Shown in pieces: positions 8,846 through 17,628 of a stretch of 64,000 bases of DNA. Location of the stretch: NCBI GenBank assembly GCA_943846755.1, contig OX044365.1, positions 1,178,001-1,242,000 of the forward strand, read 5' to 3'. A program made the translations under genes and the position numbers. Below the pieces are notes generated by a model. The model was not told the DNA's origin and searched no databases. It saw nothing but the letters and a program-made list of their open reading frames with translations. The stretch is from UBA8752 sp002336475. GTDB lineage: Bacteria > Bacteroidota > Bacteroidia > Flavobacteriales_D > Sanyastnellaceae. Each line of letters begins with the position of its first letter. Positions within the stretch are counted from its first letter, which is position 1.

Positions 8846-8877
8846 ATTGTGATACACAGGCATTTCGCGTAGATTTG
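8846..8877 (+). promoter_or_regulatory. Bacteroidota-type promoter for the rpsF operon
   Basis: ATTG at 8846-8849, a 20-base spacer and TAGATTTG at 8870-8877 fit the Bacteroidota primary sigma consensus TTTG / N19-21 / TAnnTTTG. The rpsF start codon is 22 bases downstream. The same intergenic region carries three copies of the hexamer CACAGG or its complement (8787, 8807, 8855). Confidence 0.6.
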
Positions 8878-8899
8878 CGCCCCCTTTGCGACAAGCATA

Positions 8900-9286
8900 A
8901 TGACCCGGAATCGATACGAAACTGTCTTCATCATCACGCCAGTCCTGTCTGACGAGCAGACCAAGGACGTGATCAAGAAGTACAAGGACCTCCTGAAAGA
9001 TAAGGGAGCCAAAATCACCCATGAGGAGAATTGGGGCATGCGCAAGCTTGCCTACCCCATCCAGAAGAAGTCTACGGGCTTCTACTATTTGATGGAGTTT
9101 GAAGCAGATGCTTCAGTGATTCTTCCTTTCGAAACCGAATTCCGGAGGGATGAGCGGGTTATCCGCTTCCTGACGACTCGGATGGACAAGTTTCACGTCG
9201 AATACGCCGAAGGCCGCCGCGACCGTGAAACGGACCGCCGCGAGAAGCCCAAGCAGGCCGCAACTGGTACCGAAACCAAAGCCTGA
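8900..9286 (+). CDS. rpsF: 30S ribosomal protein S6
   Basis: The 128-residue product matches bacterial S6: N-terminal RYETVFIITP, a central KLAYPIQKKSTGFYY strand region, and RRDERVIRFLTTRMD before a charged tail. S6 binds S18 and the central domain of 16S rRNA in the 30S platform. It is the first gene of the conserved rpsF-rpsR-rplI operon, with rpsR 20 bases downstream. The tail after residue 108 (rich in R, E and K) is a normal variable extension. Confidence 0.97.
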   Translation: MTRNRYETVFIITPVLSDEQTKDVIKKYKDLLKDKGAKITHEENWGMRKLAYPIQKKSTGFYYLMEFEADASVILPFETEFRRDERVIRFLTTRMDKFHVEYAEGRRDRETDRREKPKQAATGTETKA

Positions 9287-9306
9287 ACGCACCAGATTCA
9301 ACGATC

Positions 9307-9573
9307 ATGGCCGATAATAAAAACGTCCGTTACCTGAACCCGATCGCCATCGACACGAAGAGTGAGCGGTATTGCCGCTTCCGTGAGAAGGGCTTCAAGT
9401 ACATCGACTACAAGGACCCCGACTTCTTGCTGATGCTGATCAACGAACAGGGCAAGATTTTGCCCCGCCGTTTGACCGGAACCAGCCTCAAATACCAGCG
9501 CCGCGTAGGCAAGGCCATTAAAAAGGCCCGGCACATCGCTTTGCTTCCTTACCTCGCTGACCAGCTGCGTTAA
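9307..9573 (+). CDS. rpsR: 30S ribosomal protein S18
   Basis: The 88-residue protein has the S18 core: YIDYKDPDFLLMLINEQGKILPRR followed by SLKYQRRVGKAIKKARHIALLP, split here only by RLTGT. It pairs with S6 on the 30S platform, consistent with its place between rpsF and rplI. No cysteine zinc ribbon is visible. The start ATG at 9307 follows the rpsF stop by 20 bases. Confidence 0.97.
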   Translation: MADNKNVRYLNPIAIDTKSERYCRFREKGFKYIDYKDPDFLLMLINEQGKILPRRLTGTSLKYQRRVGKAIKKARHIALLPYLADQLR

Positions 9574-9596
9574 GCAGCCGTCTAACCTACTGCGTC

Positions 9597-10043
9597 ATGG
9601 ATGTGATTCTCAAGAAGGATGTCGACCGCCTCGGAGCGAAAAACGACATCGTCACCGTCAAGAACGGCTTCGCCCGTAATTTCTTGATCCCAAAAGGGTT
9701 CGCCGCCGTTGCTACGGAGAGCGCCCGCAAAGTGGTCGCCGAAACCTTGCGCCAGCAGTCCCACAAAGCCCTGAAGGCTTTGGACGATGCCAAAGCTTTT
9801 GGAGAGAAGATTTCGGGGATTTCCCTCAGAATCGGAGCCAAAGCAGGAGAAAGCGGCAAGATTTTCGGTTCTGTCAACAACATTCAATTGGCTGAGGCCA
9901 TGACCAAGGCAGGACACCCGGTTGACCGCAAAAACATCGACTTGGGGACTGAAGTCATTCGCGACTTGGGCACGTACACCGCCAAGGTGAAGCTGCACAA
10001 GGAAGTGATTGTCGACATCTCTTTTGAGGTGGTCGCCGAATAA
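9597..10043 (+). CDS. rplI: 50S ribosomal protein L9
   Basis: The 148 residues match L9: an N-terminal domain MDVILKKDVDRLGAKNDIVTVKNGFARNFL-type (quoted in part; conserved GxxxGDIVxVKxGYARNFLxP pattern), a long connecting helix around residues 40-75, and a C-terminal domain including KIFGSVNNIQLAEAM. It is the last gene of the S6-S18-L9 operon and is followed within 35 bases by a strong intrinsic terminator. Confidence 0.97.
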   Translation: MDVILKKDVDRLGAKNDIVTVKNGFARNFLIPKGFAAVATESARKVVAETLRQQSHKALKALDDAKAFGEKISGISLRIGAKAGESGKIFGSVNNIQLAEAMTKAGHPVDRKNIDLGTEVIRDLGTYTAKVKLHKEVIVDISFEVVAE

Positions 10044-10073
10044 AATTCTGTCCTTTCAAGGACCAATCATGAG

Positions 10074-10099
10074 AAAAGGGGGCTTTGCCCCCTTTTTTT
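10074..10099 (+). terminator. Intrinsic terminator after rplI
   Basis: AAAAGGGGGC-TTT-GCCCCCTTTTTTT forms a perfect GC-rich stem with a 3-base loop and a run of seven T. It ends the ribosomal protein operon and lies just 10 bases before the uvrB ATG. uvrB therefore needs either read-through or its own promoter overlapping this hairpin. Confidence 0.85.
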
Positions 10100-10109
10100 G
10101 TGCCTGACA

Positions 10110-12146
10110 ATGGCTGCATTCAAACTCCACAGCGACTTCGAGCCTACTGGCGATCAACCTGAAGCCATCCGCCAACTGGTGGAAGGGGTGGAAAGCGGTA
10201 TCCGTCACCAGACTCTGCTCGGGGTCACGGGCTCGGGAAAGACGTTTTCGATGGCCAATGTGATCGAACGCACCCAGCGTCCCACCTTGGTGTTGAGCCA
10301 CAACAAAACCTTGGCGTCTCAGCTGTACAGCGAATTCAAGGAGTTTTTCCCAGACAACCTCGTCGAGTACTTCGTCAGCTACTACGACTACTACCAGCCC
10401 GAAGCCTTCATCCCTTCCTCTGGCACCTACATCGAGAAGGATCTGGCCATCAACGAAGAGATAGAGAAGCTTCGCCTTTCTGCCACTTCCGCCCTGCTGA
10501 GTGGACGGAGAGACGTTATTGTCGTGGCATCCATCAGCTGCATCTACGGCATTGGCAATCCTGTTGAATTCCACAAGAGCGTCATCGAAGTCCAACAAGG
10601 CCAAGTCATCAGCAGAAATGCCTTGCTGCACCGGCTTGTTGAAAGCCTCTATCACCGAACCCGCGGGGAATTCAAGCGCGGATCCTTTCGGGTCACAGGC
10701 GATGTTGTCGATGTCTTCCTCGCCTATGCCGACCATGCCGTTCGCATCCACTTTTGGGGAGATGAAATCGAACGCATTGAAACCATAGACCCCGAAACCG
10801 GTCAGGTGCTGCATGGCTTTGAAAGCTTGCGGATCTACCCTGCCAACCTGTTTGTGACCGGCAAGGACACCCTGAATCAGTGCATTTGGGAGATTCAGCA
10901 GGACATGGTCAAGCAGGTGGAATGGTTCAACAATCAGGGACGGTTCATCGAAGGCAAGCGGCTCGAAGAGCGCACCACCCACGACCTCGAGATGATGCGG
11001 GAACTCGGCTTCTGCAATGGCATCGAGAACTACAGCCGCTATTTCGACCGCAGAGAACCGGGACAACGCCCTTTCTGCCTGTTGGACTACTTCTCCGATG
11101 ACTTCTTGCTCGTGGTGGACGAAAGCCACGTGACGGTGCCGCAGGTTGGCGCCATGTATGGGGGAGACAGGTCGCGCAAAGTCAACCTGGTGGAACATGG
11201 ATTTCGACTCCCCTCGGCTTTGGACAACCGCCCATTGATGTCGGAAGAATTCGATGACATGGTGCACCAAATCGTCTATGTCAGCGCCACCCCTGCAGAT
11301 TACGAGCTAGAGAAGAGCGAAGGTGTCGTGGTTGAGCAGCTCATTCGCCCTACCGGCCTGTTGGACCCCCCCATTGAGGTGCGGCCCTGCAAAAACCAAG
11401 TGGACGACCTCATCGGTGAAATCCGAAAGACCATAGAAGCCGGAGACCGCATCCTCGTGACCACATTGACAAAACGAATGGCGGAAGAGTTGTCGCGTTA
11501 CTTGGACCGGTTGCGCATTTCCTGCTCCTACATCCACTCAGAAGTGAAGACCTTGGACCGCATAGAAATCATCCGCAACCTGCGCGAAGGGGTGATCGAT
11601 GTGTTGGTTGGAGTCAACCTCTTGAGGGAAGGGCTCGACCTCCCCGAGGTTTCCCTTGTTGCGGTAATGGATGCTGACAAAGAGGGCTTTCTTCGGTCCA
11701 ACCGTTCGTTGACGCAGACGGCAGGCCGCGCAGCCCGAAATGTGGATGGGCGCGTTCTGATGTATGCCGACAAAATCACCAATTCTATGGCCCAAACCAT
11801 AGAAGAGACCTCGAGGAGGCGCGAAACGCAAGAGGCCTACAACAAGAAGCATGGCATCGTACCGAAGCAGGTGAAGCGTTCAAAGAAGACGGTCTTTGAG
11901 CAAAGCGAGCTCATCGATGAAAGGCCTTCGCCCATCGCCGCCGAACCTGCCGCATCCGGCGCAGGCATCCTAGAAGACCCTGTGGTGGCAGGTTACGTTC
12001 AAGCCCAGGACAAAAAGGCGATGGAAAAGCTCATGGCCCGCACGCGGAAAGAAATGGAACGTGCGGCCAAAGAGCTGGCCTTCATGGAAGCTGCCAGACT
12101 GAGGGACGAGCTTTTTGCAATGGAAGGCGCCGTGGCCAATTGGTAA
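10110..12146 (+). CDS. uvrB: Excinuclease ABC subunit UvrB
   Basis: The 678-residue protein is UvrB, the damage-verifying helicase-like subunit of nucleotide excision repair. Visible are Walker A GVTGSGKT near residue 40, the beta-hairpin segment YYDYYQPEAF, helicase motifs such as LLVVDESHVT and YVSATP, the GVNLLREGLDLPE and QTAGRAARN motifs, and a C-terminal UVR domain (ELAFMEAARLRDEL) that contacts UvrC. I chose ATG 10110 because MAAFKLHSDFEPTGDQ matches the family N-terminus; the longer TTG start at 10098 lies in the terminator T-tract. Confidence 0.97.
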   Translation: MAAFKLHSDFEPTGDQPEAIRQLVEGVESGIRHQTLLGVTGSGKTFSMANVIERTQRPTLVLSHNKTLASQLYSEFKEFFPDNLVEYFVSYYDYYQPEAFIPSSGTYIEKDLAINEEIEKLRLSATSALLSGRRDVIVVASISCIYGIGNPVEFHKSVIEVQQGQVISRNALLHRLVESLYHRTRGEFKRGSFRVTGDVVDVFLAYADHAVRIHFWGDEIERIETIDPETGQVLHGFESLRIYPANLFVTGKDTLNQCIWEIQQDMVKQVEWFNNQGRFIEGKRLEERTTHDLEMMRELGFCNGIENYSRYFDRREPGQRPFCLLDYFSDDFLLVVDESHVTVPQVGAMYGGDRSRKVNLVEHGFRLPSALDNRPLMSEEFDDMVHQIVYVSATPADYELEKSEGVVVEQLIRPTGLLDPPIEVRPCKNQVDDLIGEIRKTIEAGDRILVTTLTKRMAEELSRYLDRLRISCSYIHSEVKTLDRIEIIRNLREGVIDVLVGVNLLREGLDLPEVSLVAVMDADKEGFLRSNRSLTQTAGRAARNVDGRVLMYADKITNSMAQTIEETSRRRETQEAYNKKHGIVPKQVKRSKKTVFEQSELIDERPSPIAAEPAASGAGILEDPVVAGYVQAQDKKAMEKLMARTRKEMERAAKELAFMEAARLRDELFAMEGAVANW

Positions 12147-12203
12147 GATTGAACCACCTTGCAACCTGAAGAAGGTATCCCACGTCTTCATCCTACCTGC
12201 AAG

Positions 12204-12211
12204 TAGATTTT
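12204..12211 (+). promoter_or_regulatory. Possible -7 element before the secreted protease
   Basis: TAGATTTT matches seven of eight positions of the Bacteroidota TAnnTTTG box and lies five bases before the ATG at 12217. It would give a nearly leaderless transcript. No clear -33 element is seen at the right distance. Confidence 0.3.
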
Positions 12212-12216
12212 AACTG

Positions 12217-14481
12217 ATGAAAAACGCATTACGCACTCTGAGCGCCAGCTGTTTCCTCGCACTCGCGCTGCCATTATTTGCCCAAGTATCGCACGGAGGT
12301 GCGCCGCTGTGGACCACCCCAGGGACCAACATGGGCAACCCCGCTTGGCCGGTTCACCGCATGCCCGGGATTGACCTCGACGCTTTGCGCGCGGCTGATG
12401 CCGTAACCGACCAAGTCAAAAGCGCTCCTTGGCGGTTTGGCCAAGAGTTCGAGGCCGACATCAGCTTGAGCGACGGGGTGTGGTTCGAAATCAACGGCAC
12501 GTCGGTCTGGAGAACACAGATTCAAGCGGCGGGTGCTTTGGCAATGAGCCTCTCATTTTCGGAATTCGCGGTTCCCAAGGGTGGCCAGCTGTTCATCTGG
12601 AACGCCGACCTGATCGAGTTCATCGGAGGCTTTGACCACCGCAACATGAAGCCTTGGGGGGGACTCGCCACAGGCCTTGTCGCGGGTGACGCTGTGGTGG
12701 TAGAACTGCAAGTGCCCACGGGCATGGAGGATGCCGTGGCGCTGCACATCGACCAAGTGGTTCACGCCTACAGGGACATTGCCGGCAAAACCGCTGTTAT
12801 TGCAGAGAAACTGGGCGAACAACGCGGACCATTTGGCAACAGTGGCGACTGCAACATCAATGTAAACTGCCCTGAAGGCGCCACCTGGCAGTGCGAGAAA
12901 CGGTCCGTTGCTTTGATTGTACAAGGAGGGTTTGCGGTATGCACAGGTGCCTTGGTCAACAACACGGCACAAGACGGATCCCCCCTGTTTTTGACCGCCA
13001 ACCATTGTCTCGGTGGGAACGTCGGCAACTGGACCTTCTATTTCAACCACGAAACTGAAGGGTGCGAAGGCAACAGCGGTCCGACCAACCAAAGCGTCAG
13101 CGGCGCAGAACTGCTTTCGAGCAGCGGAGCCTCGGACTTTGGACTGTTGCTTCTCGACGAGACACCTCCTGAAAACTATAACGTGTTCTACGCTGGATGG
13201 GATGGCACAGATGCTGAAACCATACAAAGCGCGACAGGAATCCACCACCCCTCAGGCGACCTCAAAAAAATCTGCATCGAAGAAGACGCTCCTTACCACG
13301 ACAATGCCGCAGGCGCTGCAGTGTGGTGGATTGACGCATGGGAGGATGGTGTCACCGAAGGTGGGTCCTCAGGCTCCCCTTTGTTTGACCAAAACCACCG
13401 CATCATCGGCCAGCTCTACGGCGGAGCAGCAGCCTGCTCCGGCAACGTCAACAACGGTCAATTTGATTATTACGGACGGATGGGCGTGAGCTTTAACAAC
13501 GGCATTACAGAACACCTCGACCCCCTCGGTCTGGGCATTGAAGTCTTGGACGGATTCCCGAGTGAGGGTTGCGTGACCAGCTTTGCCCTCGACATGGGTG
13601 TAGGCATTGTGAGCGCCCCTGAAGGCGTCCTTTGTGGTGGCGGAGAAGTCACCATTGAAGTGGCACTGAGCAATTTTGGAACCACGCCCCTGACTTCCGC
13701 CACCATCGGCTACACCGTGAACGGCGGTGCTGAGCAAACGGTGAATTGGAGCGGCAACTTGGATCAATATGAAGTCGAGGAAATCTCACTTCCAAGCATT
13801 CCTGCAGAAGACGGTTCTACCGAAGTGGAGGTCTATGTGGTCAGCGTCAATGGAGCGCAGGACGAAAACAACTTCAATGATGCTGCTGCCATTGAATTTA
13901 CCGCCTTTGCAGGAGAAACGTTTGACTTTTCGTTCGAACTGGTACTTGATGAGTACGGAAGCGAGACCACTTGGGAGATTCGAAGGTTGGGCAACGTCGT
14001 GTACTCGGGGGGACCCTATGAAGACGACTTGGAGGGCACTGTGGTGACCATCCCACTGTGCCTCGAGCCAGGCTGCTACATCCTGCAAGTTGATGACAGC
14101 TACGGGGATGGAATGTGCTGTGATTACGGTGACGGCAGTTTCACCGTGTTTGACCCACAAGGTGATGTCGTGTATACCGGAGGAGAATTCAACGACTCAG
14201 ATTTGGAGCAATTCTGCACCAGTGCCATGTCTGTAGAAGAAGGCCAGCCCGTCGCATTGCGCATCTGGCCCAATCCCGCCAGCAGCTCCGTGCAACTGGA
14301 CGGCCTGCCACAGGATGCGACCATCCAAGCCTTTGACGCATTGGGACGCGCCATCTCGGCGCCTGTCAACGCCTCTTCAAGCCTGCAAACCTTGGATGTA
14401 TCAGCGTTTCCGAGGGGTTGGGTGGTGTTCCGTGTGACCTCTGCGGATGCGGCATACGCAGTGCGTTGCCTCCTCCGTTGA
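12217..14481 (+). CDS. Secreted lysyl-endopeptidase-like serine protease with T9SS sorting tail
   Basis: The 754-residue protein starts with a signal peptide (1-22, ending LPLFAQ). The chymotrypsin-fold catalytic triad is visible: His263 in LTANHC, Asp307 in SDFGLLLL, and Ser385 in GGSSGSPLF. Paired cysteines around these sites resemble Achromobacter protease I (Lys-C). Later regions hold a CARDB-like Ig domain (about 450-560) and a DSYGDGMCCDYGDG segment. The last 75 residues (RIWPNPASSS, then a strand and an ending CLLR) are a type A T9SS sorting domain. It is likely secreted or surface anchored and degrades extracellular protein. Lys specificity is inferred from family likeness only. Confidence 0.88.
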   Translation: MKNALRTLSASCFLALALPLFAQVSHGGAPLWTTPGTNMGNPAWPVHRMPGIDLDALRAADAVTDQVKSAPWRFGQEFEADISLSDGVWFEINGTSVWRTQIQAAGALAMSLSFSEFAVPKGGQLFIWNADLIEFIGGFDHRNMKPWGGLATGLVAGDAVVVELQVPTGMEDAVALHIDQVVHAYRDIAGKTAVIAEKLGEQRGPFGNSGDCNINVNCPEGATWQCEKRSVALIVQGGFAVCTGALVNNTAQDGSPLFLTANHCLGGNVGNWTFYFNHETEGCEGNSGPTNQSVSGAELLSSSGASDFGLLLLDETPPENYNVFYAGWDGTDAETIQSATGIHHPSGDLKKICIEEDAPYHDNAAGAAVWWIDAWEDGVTEGGSSGSPLFDQNHRIIGQLYGGAAACSGNVNNGQFDYYGRMGVSFNNGITEHLDPLGLGIEVLDGFPSEGCVTSFALDMGVGIVSAPEGVLCGGGEVTIEVALSNFGTTPLTSATIGYTVNGGAEQTVNWSGNLDQYEVEEISLPSIPAEDGSTEVEVYVVSVNGAQDENNFNDAAAIEFTAFAGETFDFSFELVLDEYGSETTWEIRRLGNVVYSGGPYEDDLEGTVVTIPLCLEPGCYILQVDDSYGDGMCCDYGDGSFTVFDPQGDVVYTGGEFNDSDLEQFCTSAMSVEEGQPVALRIWPNPASSSVQLDGLPQDATIQAFDALGRAISAPVNASSSLQTLDVSAFPRGWVVFRVTSADAAYAVRCLLR

Positions 14482-14487
14482 TTGACC

Positions 14488-14910
14488 ATGCATTGCCGCC
14501 TTCTCTTCCTTCTGTTTGCAACCATAGCTTGCTGTGGCTGTTCGACACAAAAGGGTGGCAGCGCTTCAGGCGATGCGGCTCCCGGGTCGGCCCAGGTTGA
14601 TTCCCTAGCCGCCCCTTTCACCATCACAGCGGTGCGGGTAGAATCGGACAGCTTGGTCACTGAGCTCCGCTATGGAGGGGGCTTCCGGACACACAAATTC
14701 ACCCTTGTTTCCGCCGGGGCTGCCACCAAATCACTGCCCCGACAGCAGCCTTTGCGCATCACACACGACGCCCAAGGCGACATGGGAAGGGCACTGATCA
14801 CCACCCGTGAGGCGTTTGACCTTACTCCCTTTCGCGATCCAACCCAACCCTTGGTGCGGCTGGCTGTGCAAGGCTGGTCTGGGCAGATCGACTACGCCTA
14901 CAGCGACTGA
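14488..14910 (+). CDS. Small putative lipoprotein of unknown function
   Basis: The 140-residue product has a hydrophobic N-terminus rich in cysteine (FLLFATIACCGCSTQ) that looks like a lipoprotein signal, although which cysteine would be lipidated is unclear. A low-complexity G/S/A linker follows, then a compact beta-rich domain with VRVESDSLVTELRYGGG and DYAYSD. I recognise no family with certainty. The ATG at 14488 is preferred over the TTG at 14482. It lies between a secreted protease and a glycosyltransferase, with one base between its stop and the next ATG. Confidence 0.7.
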   Translation: MHCRLLFLLFATIACCGCSTQKGGSASGDAAPGSAQVDSLAAPFTITAVRVESDSLVTELRYGGGFRTHKFTLVSAGAATKSLPRQQPLRITHDAQGDMGRALITTREAFDLTPFRDPTQPLVRLAVQGWSGQIDYAYSD

Positions 14911-14911
14911 C

Positions 14912-16126
14912 ATGAGCGCCCTGTGGAACATCGGGGCTGCGGCTTTGACCGCCATCCCTGCGGTCTGTAGGATCGCTTGGGACTTGAATGAACACCTGGC
15001 ATTGCAACGGAGAGCTGCCGCACCCGATGATGGGAAGCCCACCCTTCGGACCCCACCCCCTGCCAACGGCGACAGCCCCATGGGTTTTGATGGCATCACA
15101 CTGATCGTGTGCACGCACAATGACCTTGAAATGCTGCAATCGAACTGGTCCTTGTGGCGTGGGCAGCAATTCCCAACCCACTGGCCTGTTGAGTGGCTGG
15201 TGGTCGACGACGGGTCTGAAGATGGCACAGCGGACTGGCTCGCCCCTTTGGCCGAAGAGGACGCCCACCTGACGGTTGTCCGACACACGAAGAAGAGGCC
15301 AGGAAAGAAAGACGCCCTCTCAGCTGGCATTGGGGCCGCGCGTCATGAATTTCTGGTGTTGACCGATTCTGATTGCGCACCGCAACCCCATTGGGCGGCG
15401 GACATGGCGTTGGCCTTGACCGGGGATGCCGGTAAAGGCAACCCGACCGGTTGCGACATCGCCCTGGGAGTTTGCCTCCCTCTTGGCGGACCCGACCTCC
15501 TCACCTTTGACGCCTTGCGCGTGGCTTTTCAATACGCGGGCGAGGCCGCCGCAGGCCGCCCATATATGGGCGTGGGCCGAAGCATGGCCTACCGCCGCAG
15601 TGCCTGGAAGCGCCTCAGCGGCTTCGATGCACATGCCGATTTGGCCAGCGGTGACGATGACCTGTTCGTTCAAGCTGCGGTGCAATCTGGATTCCAGGCC
15701 AGCCTCGTCTACCCTTCCAGCAAATCGGCTACAAACCATGTTCTGCCCTCCCCAAACTGGAAGGACGGATGGAAAAGAAAGCAGCGACACCTGACCACCG
15801 CAGGCCGCTACAGCTGGGGCACACGGTGCCTTTTGGGCGCTGACGCCTTGCTTGACCCGCTCATCATGGCGCTGGCGATCGCAGCCCCACTTGGCCTTTT
15901 GCACAAGTTCATTTGGATACCGATGATGGCCATGACCCTTGCTGCTGCCGTTCGCGCGTTTACCTTGTCGTTGTTCTCGAAGGTGTGGGACAAGGATGCA
16001 TTTCCATGGTGGAAATGTCTCCTGTGGGGTCCAGTTCGCTGGAGCCTTTTGGCCACCGCCACGGTAAAGAACCTTTTCACCTCATCGCCGACATGGACGC
16101 AGCGGGCACCGACAAGCAGGTCGTAA
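14912..16126 (+). CDS. Membrane glycosyltransferase family 2
   Basis: The 404-residue protein has an N-terminal hydrophobic segment, then a GT-A domain: ITLIVCTHND, the nucleotide-binding VVDDGSEDGTADW, the metal-binding LTDSDCAP (DxD-like) and GDDDLFVQAA. The C-terminus has two or three membrane helices (LIMALAIAAPLGLL, WIPMMAMTLAAAV). It probably adds a sugar to a lipid or cell-surface acceptor at the inner membrane; donor and acceptor are unknown. An earlier in-frame start at 14807 overlaps the lipoprotein gene and was not used. Its last 34 bases overlap the start of the sigma-factor gene in another frame. Confidence 0.88.
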   Translation: MSALWNIGAAALTAIPAVCRIAWDLNEHLALQRRAAAPDDGKPTLRTPPPANGDSPMGFDGITLIVCTHNDLEMLQSNWSLWRGQQFPTHWPVEWLVVDDGSEDGTADWLAPLAEEDAHLTVVRHTKKRPGKKDALSAGIGAARHEFLVLTDSDCAPQPHWAADMALALTGDAGKGNPTGCDIALGVCLPLGGPDLLTFDALRVAFQYAGEAAAGRPYMGVGRSMAYRRSAWKRLSGFDAHADLASGDDDLFVQAAVQSGFQASLVYPSSKSATNHVLPSPNWKDGWKRKQRHLTTAGRYSWGTRCLLGADALLDPLIMALAIAAPLGLLHKFIWIPMMAMTLAAAVRAFTLSLFSKVWDKDAFPWWKCLLWGPVRWSLLATATVKNLFTSSPTWTQRAPTSRS

Positions 16127-16725
16127 TCGACCACCTTTCCGACAAGGCCAAGTATGACTTCGGCCTGATTAGCAGGGCATTAGACAAGCACGATCAAGCT
16201 GCTTTTGCAGAATTGATGGAGCGTTACCGTGAGCCCATCTACTACATGCTGTTGAAAATGGTCAACAGCCAAGACGATGCAGAAGACTTGATGATCGAGA
16301 CTTTTGGCAAGGCGTTTAGAAGGCTCAAACAGTACAGCCCCAAATTCGCTTTTTCCACTTGGCTCTTCAAGATTGCGTCCAACGGGGCCATCGATTTCAT
16401 CCGCAAAAAGCGCATCAAGGCCTTGAGTCTCGACAAAGGTTTTACAGACGCAGAGGGCGACACCATGGAGATCCAAGTGGCCGATGACGGCCTTGATCCC
16501 GGGCAATCCCTTGAGAAGCAGCAGCGCGTAAACCGCATGCGGGAGGTCGTGGCCCAACTCAAGCCGCGTTACCGCCGCTTGGTAGAATTGCGCTACTTCG
16601 AAGAGTACAGCTATGACGAGATCGCTGCAGAGCTCAACCTGCCCCTCGGCACCGTAAAAGCACAATTGTTCCGCGCCAGGGACATCCTCGCCGGCGTGCT
16701 CGAGACAGACCGTGAGCAATTCTGA
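16093..16725 (+). CDS. RNA polymerase sigma factor, sigma-70/ECF family
   Basis: The 210-residue protein contains sigma region 2 (FAELMERYREPIYYML, DAEDLMIETFGKAF, STWLFKIASNGAIDF) and region 4 (LKPRYRRLVELRYFEE, then SYDEIAAELNLPLGTVKAQ, a helix-turn-helix). A short acidic linker joins them and no region 1 or 3 is present, so it is ECF-like. I chose ATG 16093 (MDAAGTDKQ); the longer frame from 15913 lies inside the glycosyltransferase. No anti-sigma gene is adjacent. In Bacteroidota such factors are often housekeeping RpoE-like regulators. Confidence 0.88.
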   Translation: MDAAGTDKQVVIDHLSDKAKYDFGLISRALDKHDQAAFAELMERYREPIYYMLLKMVNSQDDAEDLMIETFGKAFRRLKQYSPKFAFSTWLFKIASNGAIDFIRKKRIKALSLDKGFTDAEGDTMEIQVADDGLDPGQSLEKQQRVNRMREVVAQLKPRYRRLVELRYFEEYSYDEIAAELNLPLGTVKAQLFRARDILAGVLETDREQF

Positions 16726-17416
16726 CGTGGCGCCAACAGACCAAGACTTTCGGGGTGTCGATGCGCTGCTGAAAAACCTGTCAGTGGAGTGTCACGACTT
16801 TGGCACCCCCATTCCCCCTTGTTCGGAAGTCCAACGCCAACAGCTGGCCATGCTCGGACCCCTGTTTCGTGAGTGGAACGCACAGATCAACGTGATTTCA
16901 AGAAAAGACATGGACGCGTTTTTTACGCGACATGTGCTCCACAGCCTTTCTGTAGCCCGCGTATTCCGTCCTGAACCGGGTGCGCGCATTCTGGATGTGG
17001 GCACGGGCGGAGGTTTCCCGGGATTGCCACTGGCCATCCTTTTTCCCCAGGCGGAATTCACACTCTGCGATTCAATCGGAAAAAAGATCAAAGTGGTCAA
17101 AGCAGTGGCAGAAGCTCTGGACCTGAAGAACGCAAAAGGCGTGTGGGCCAGGGCAGAGGCTTTGACCGACCGCCCCCTCTTTGACTTTGTGCTAAGCCGC
17201 GCAGTCACCAAAATGCCCACCTTCCTCGATTGGGTCAGGCCCTTAATTGCCGATGACCATGAACACGGGCTCCCCAATGGCGTGCTTTATTTGAAGGGTG
17301 GAGACCTCAAAGCAGAACTCTCACCGGTCCGGGAGAAGGTCCTTGAATGGTCTTTGTCTGATGTTTTGAAGGACCCCTGGTTTGAGACCAAGAAACTCCT
17401 GCACGTCGCGCTCTAA
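16712..17416 (+). CDS. rsmG: 16S rRNA (guanine-N7) methyltransferase RsmG
   Basis: The 234-residue product matches RsmG/GidB, which methylates N7 of G527 in 16S rRNA using SAM. It shows the family pattern: FREWNAQINVISRKD, then HVLHSLSV, the SAM-binding motif ILDVGTGGGFPGLPLAIL, and FVLSRAVTKMPTFLDW. The GTG at 16712 overlaps the sigma-factor stop by 14 bases, suggesting coupled translation. A GC-rich hairpin lies 10 bases after the stop. Confidence 0.95.
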   Translation: MSNSDVAPTDQDFRGVDALLKNLSVECHDFGTPIPPCSEVQRQQLAMLGPLFREWNAQINVISRKDMDAFFTRHVLHSLSVARVFRPEPGARILDVGTGGGFPGLPLAILFPQAEFTLCDSIGKKIKVVKAVAEALDLKNAKGVWARAEALTDRPLFDFVLSRAVTKMPTFLDWVRPLIADDHEHGLPNGVLYLKGGDLKAELSPVREKVLEWSLSDVLKDPWFETKKLLHVAL

Positions 17417-17426
17417 AAAGAATGAA

Positions 17427-17444
17427 GGGGGCATTTCTGCCCCC
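17427..17444. terminator. GC-rich hairpin after rsmG (weak terminator)
   Basis: GGGGGCA-TTTC-TGCCCCC is a perfect 7-bp stem with a 4-base loop ten bases after the rsmG stop. No T-tract follows on the plus strand, so termination would be weak or factor-assisted. The rest of the 212-base gap to menI holds an A10 run (17539-17548) but no other recognised feature. Confidence 0.45.
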
Positions 17445-17628
17445 TCCGAAACCTGCAAGGATTTTGAAACCGACACGGCTTTTTAAGACCGCATCCAGTG
17501 TATAGACGACACGAAATGCAATCGTTGCCTCAATGCACAAAAAAAAAATCACATTCCACACACTGTTCCGTTGTCACATCCATGGACCTCAGTGGGCAAC
17601 CACAGGATGGCATGGTTAAATTAGCAGG

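Noticed and set aside
8740..8899. Search for tRNA or small RNA genes in this and the other intergenic regions
   Set aside because: No cloverleaf-like sequence, TTCGA-type loop or CCA end was seen in any gap; the gaps are short and explained by promoters or terminators.
10098..10109. TTG start for uvrB four codons upstream
   Set aside because: It lies in the T-tract of the terminator, and the family N-terminus begins at the ATG 10110.
10056..11270. 404-codon minus-strand frame over uvrB
   Set aside because: It overlaps the rplI terminator and conserved uvrB motifs; no protein family features.
17539..17548. A10 run upstream of menI as a possible slippery or phase-variable site
   Set aside because: It lies in non-coding sequence 80 bases before menI, not in a reading frame, and not at a promoter spacer I can identify.
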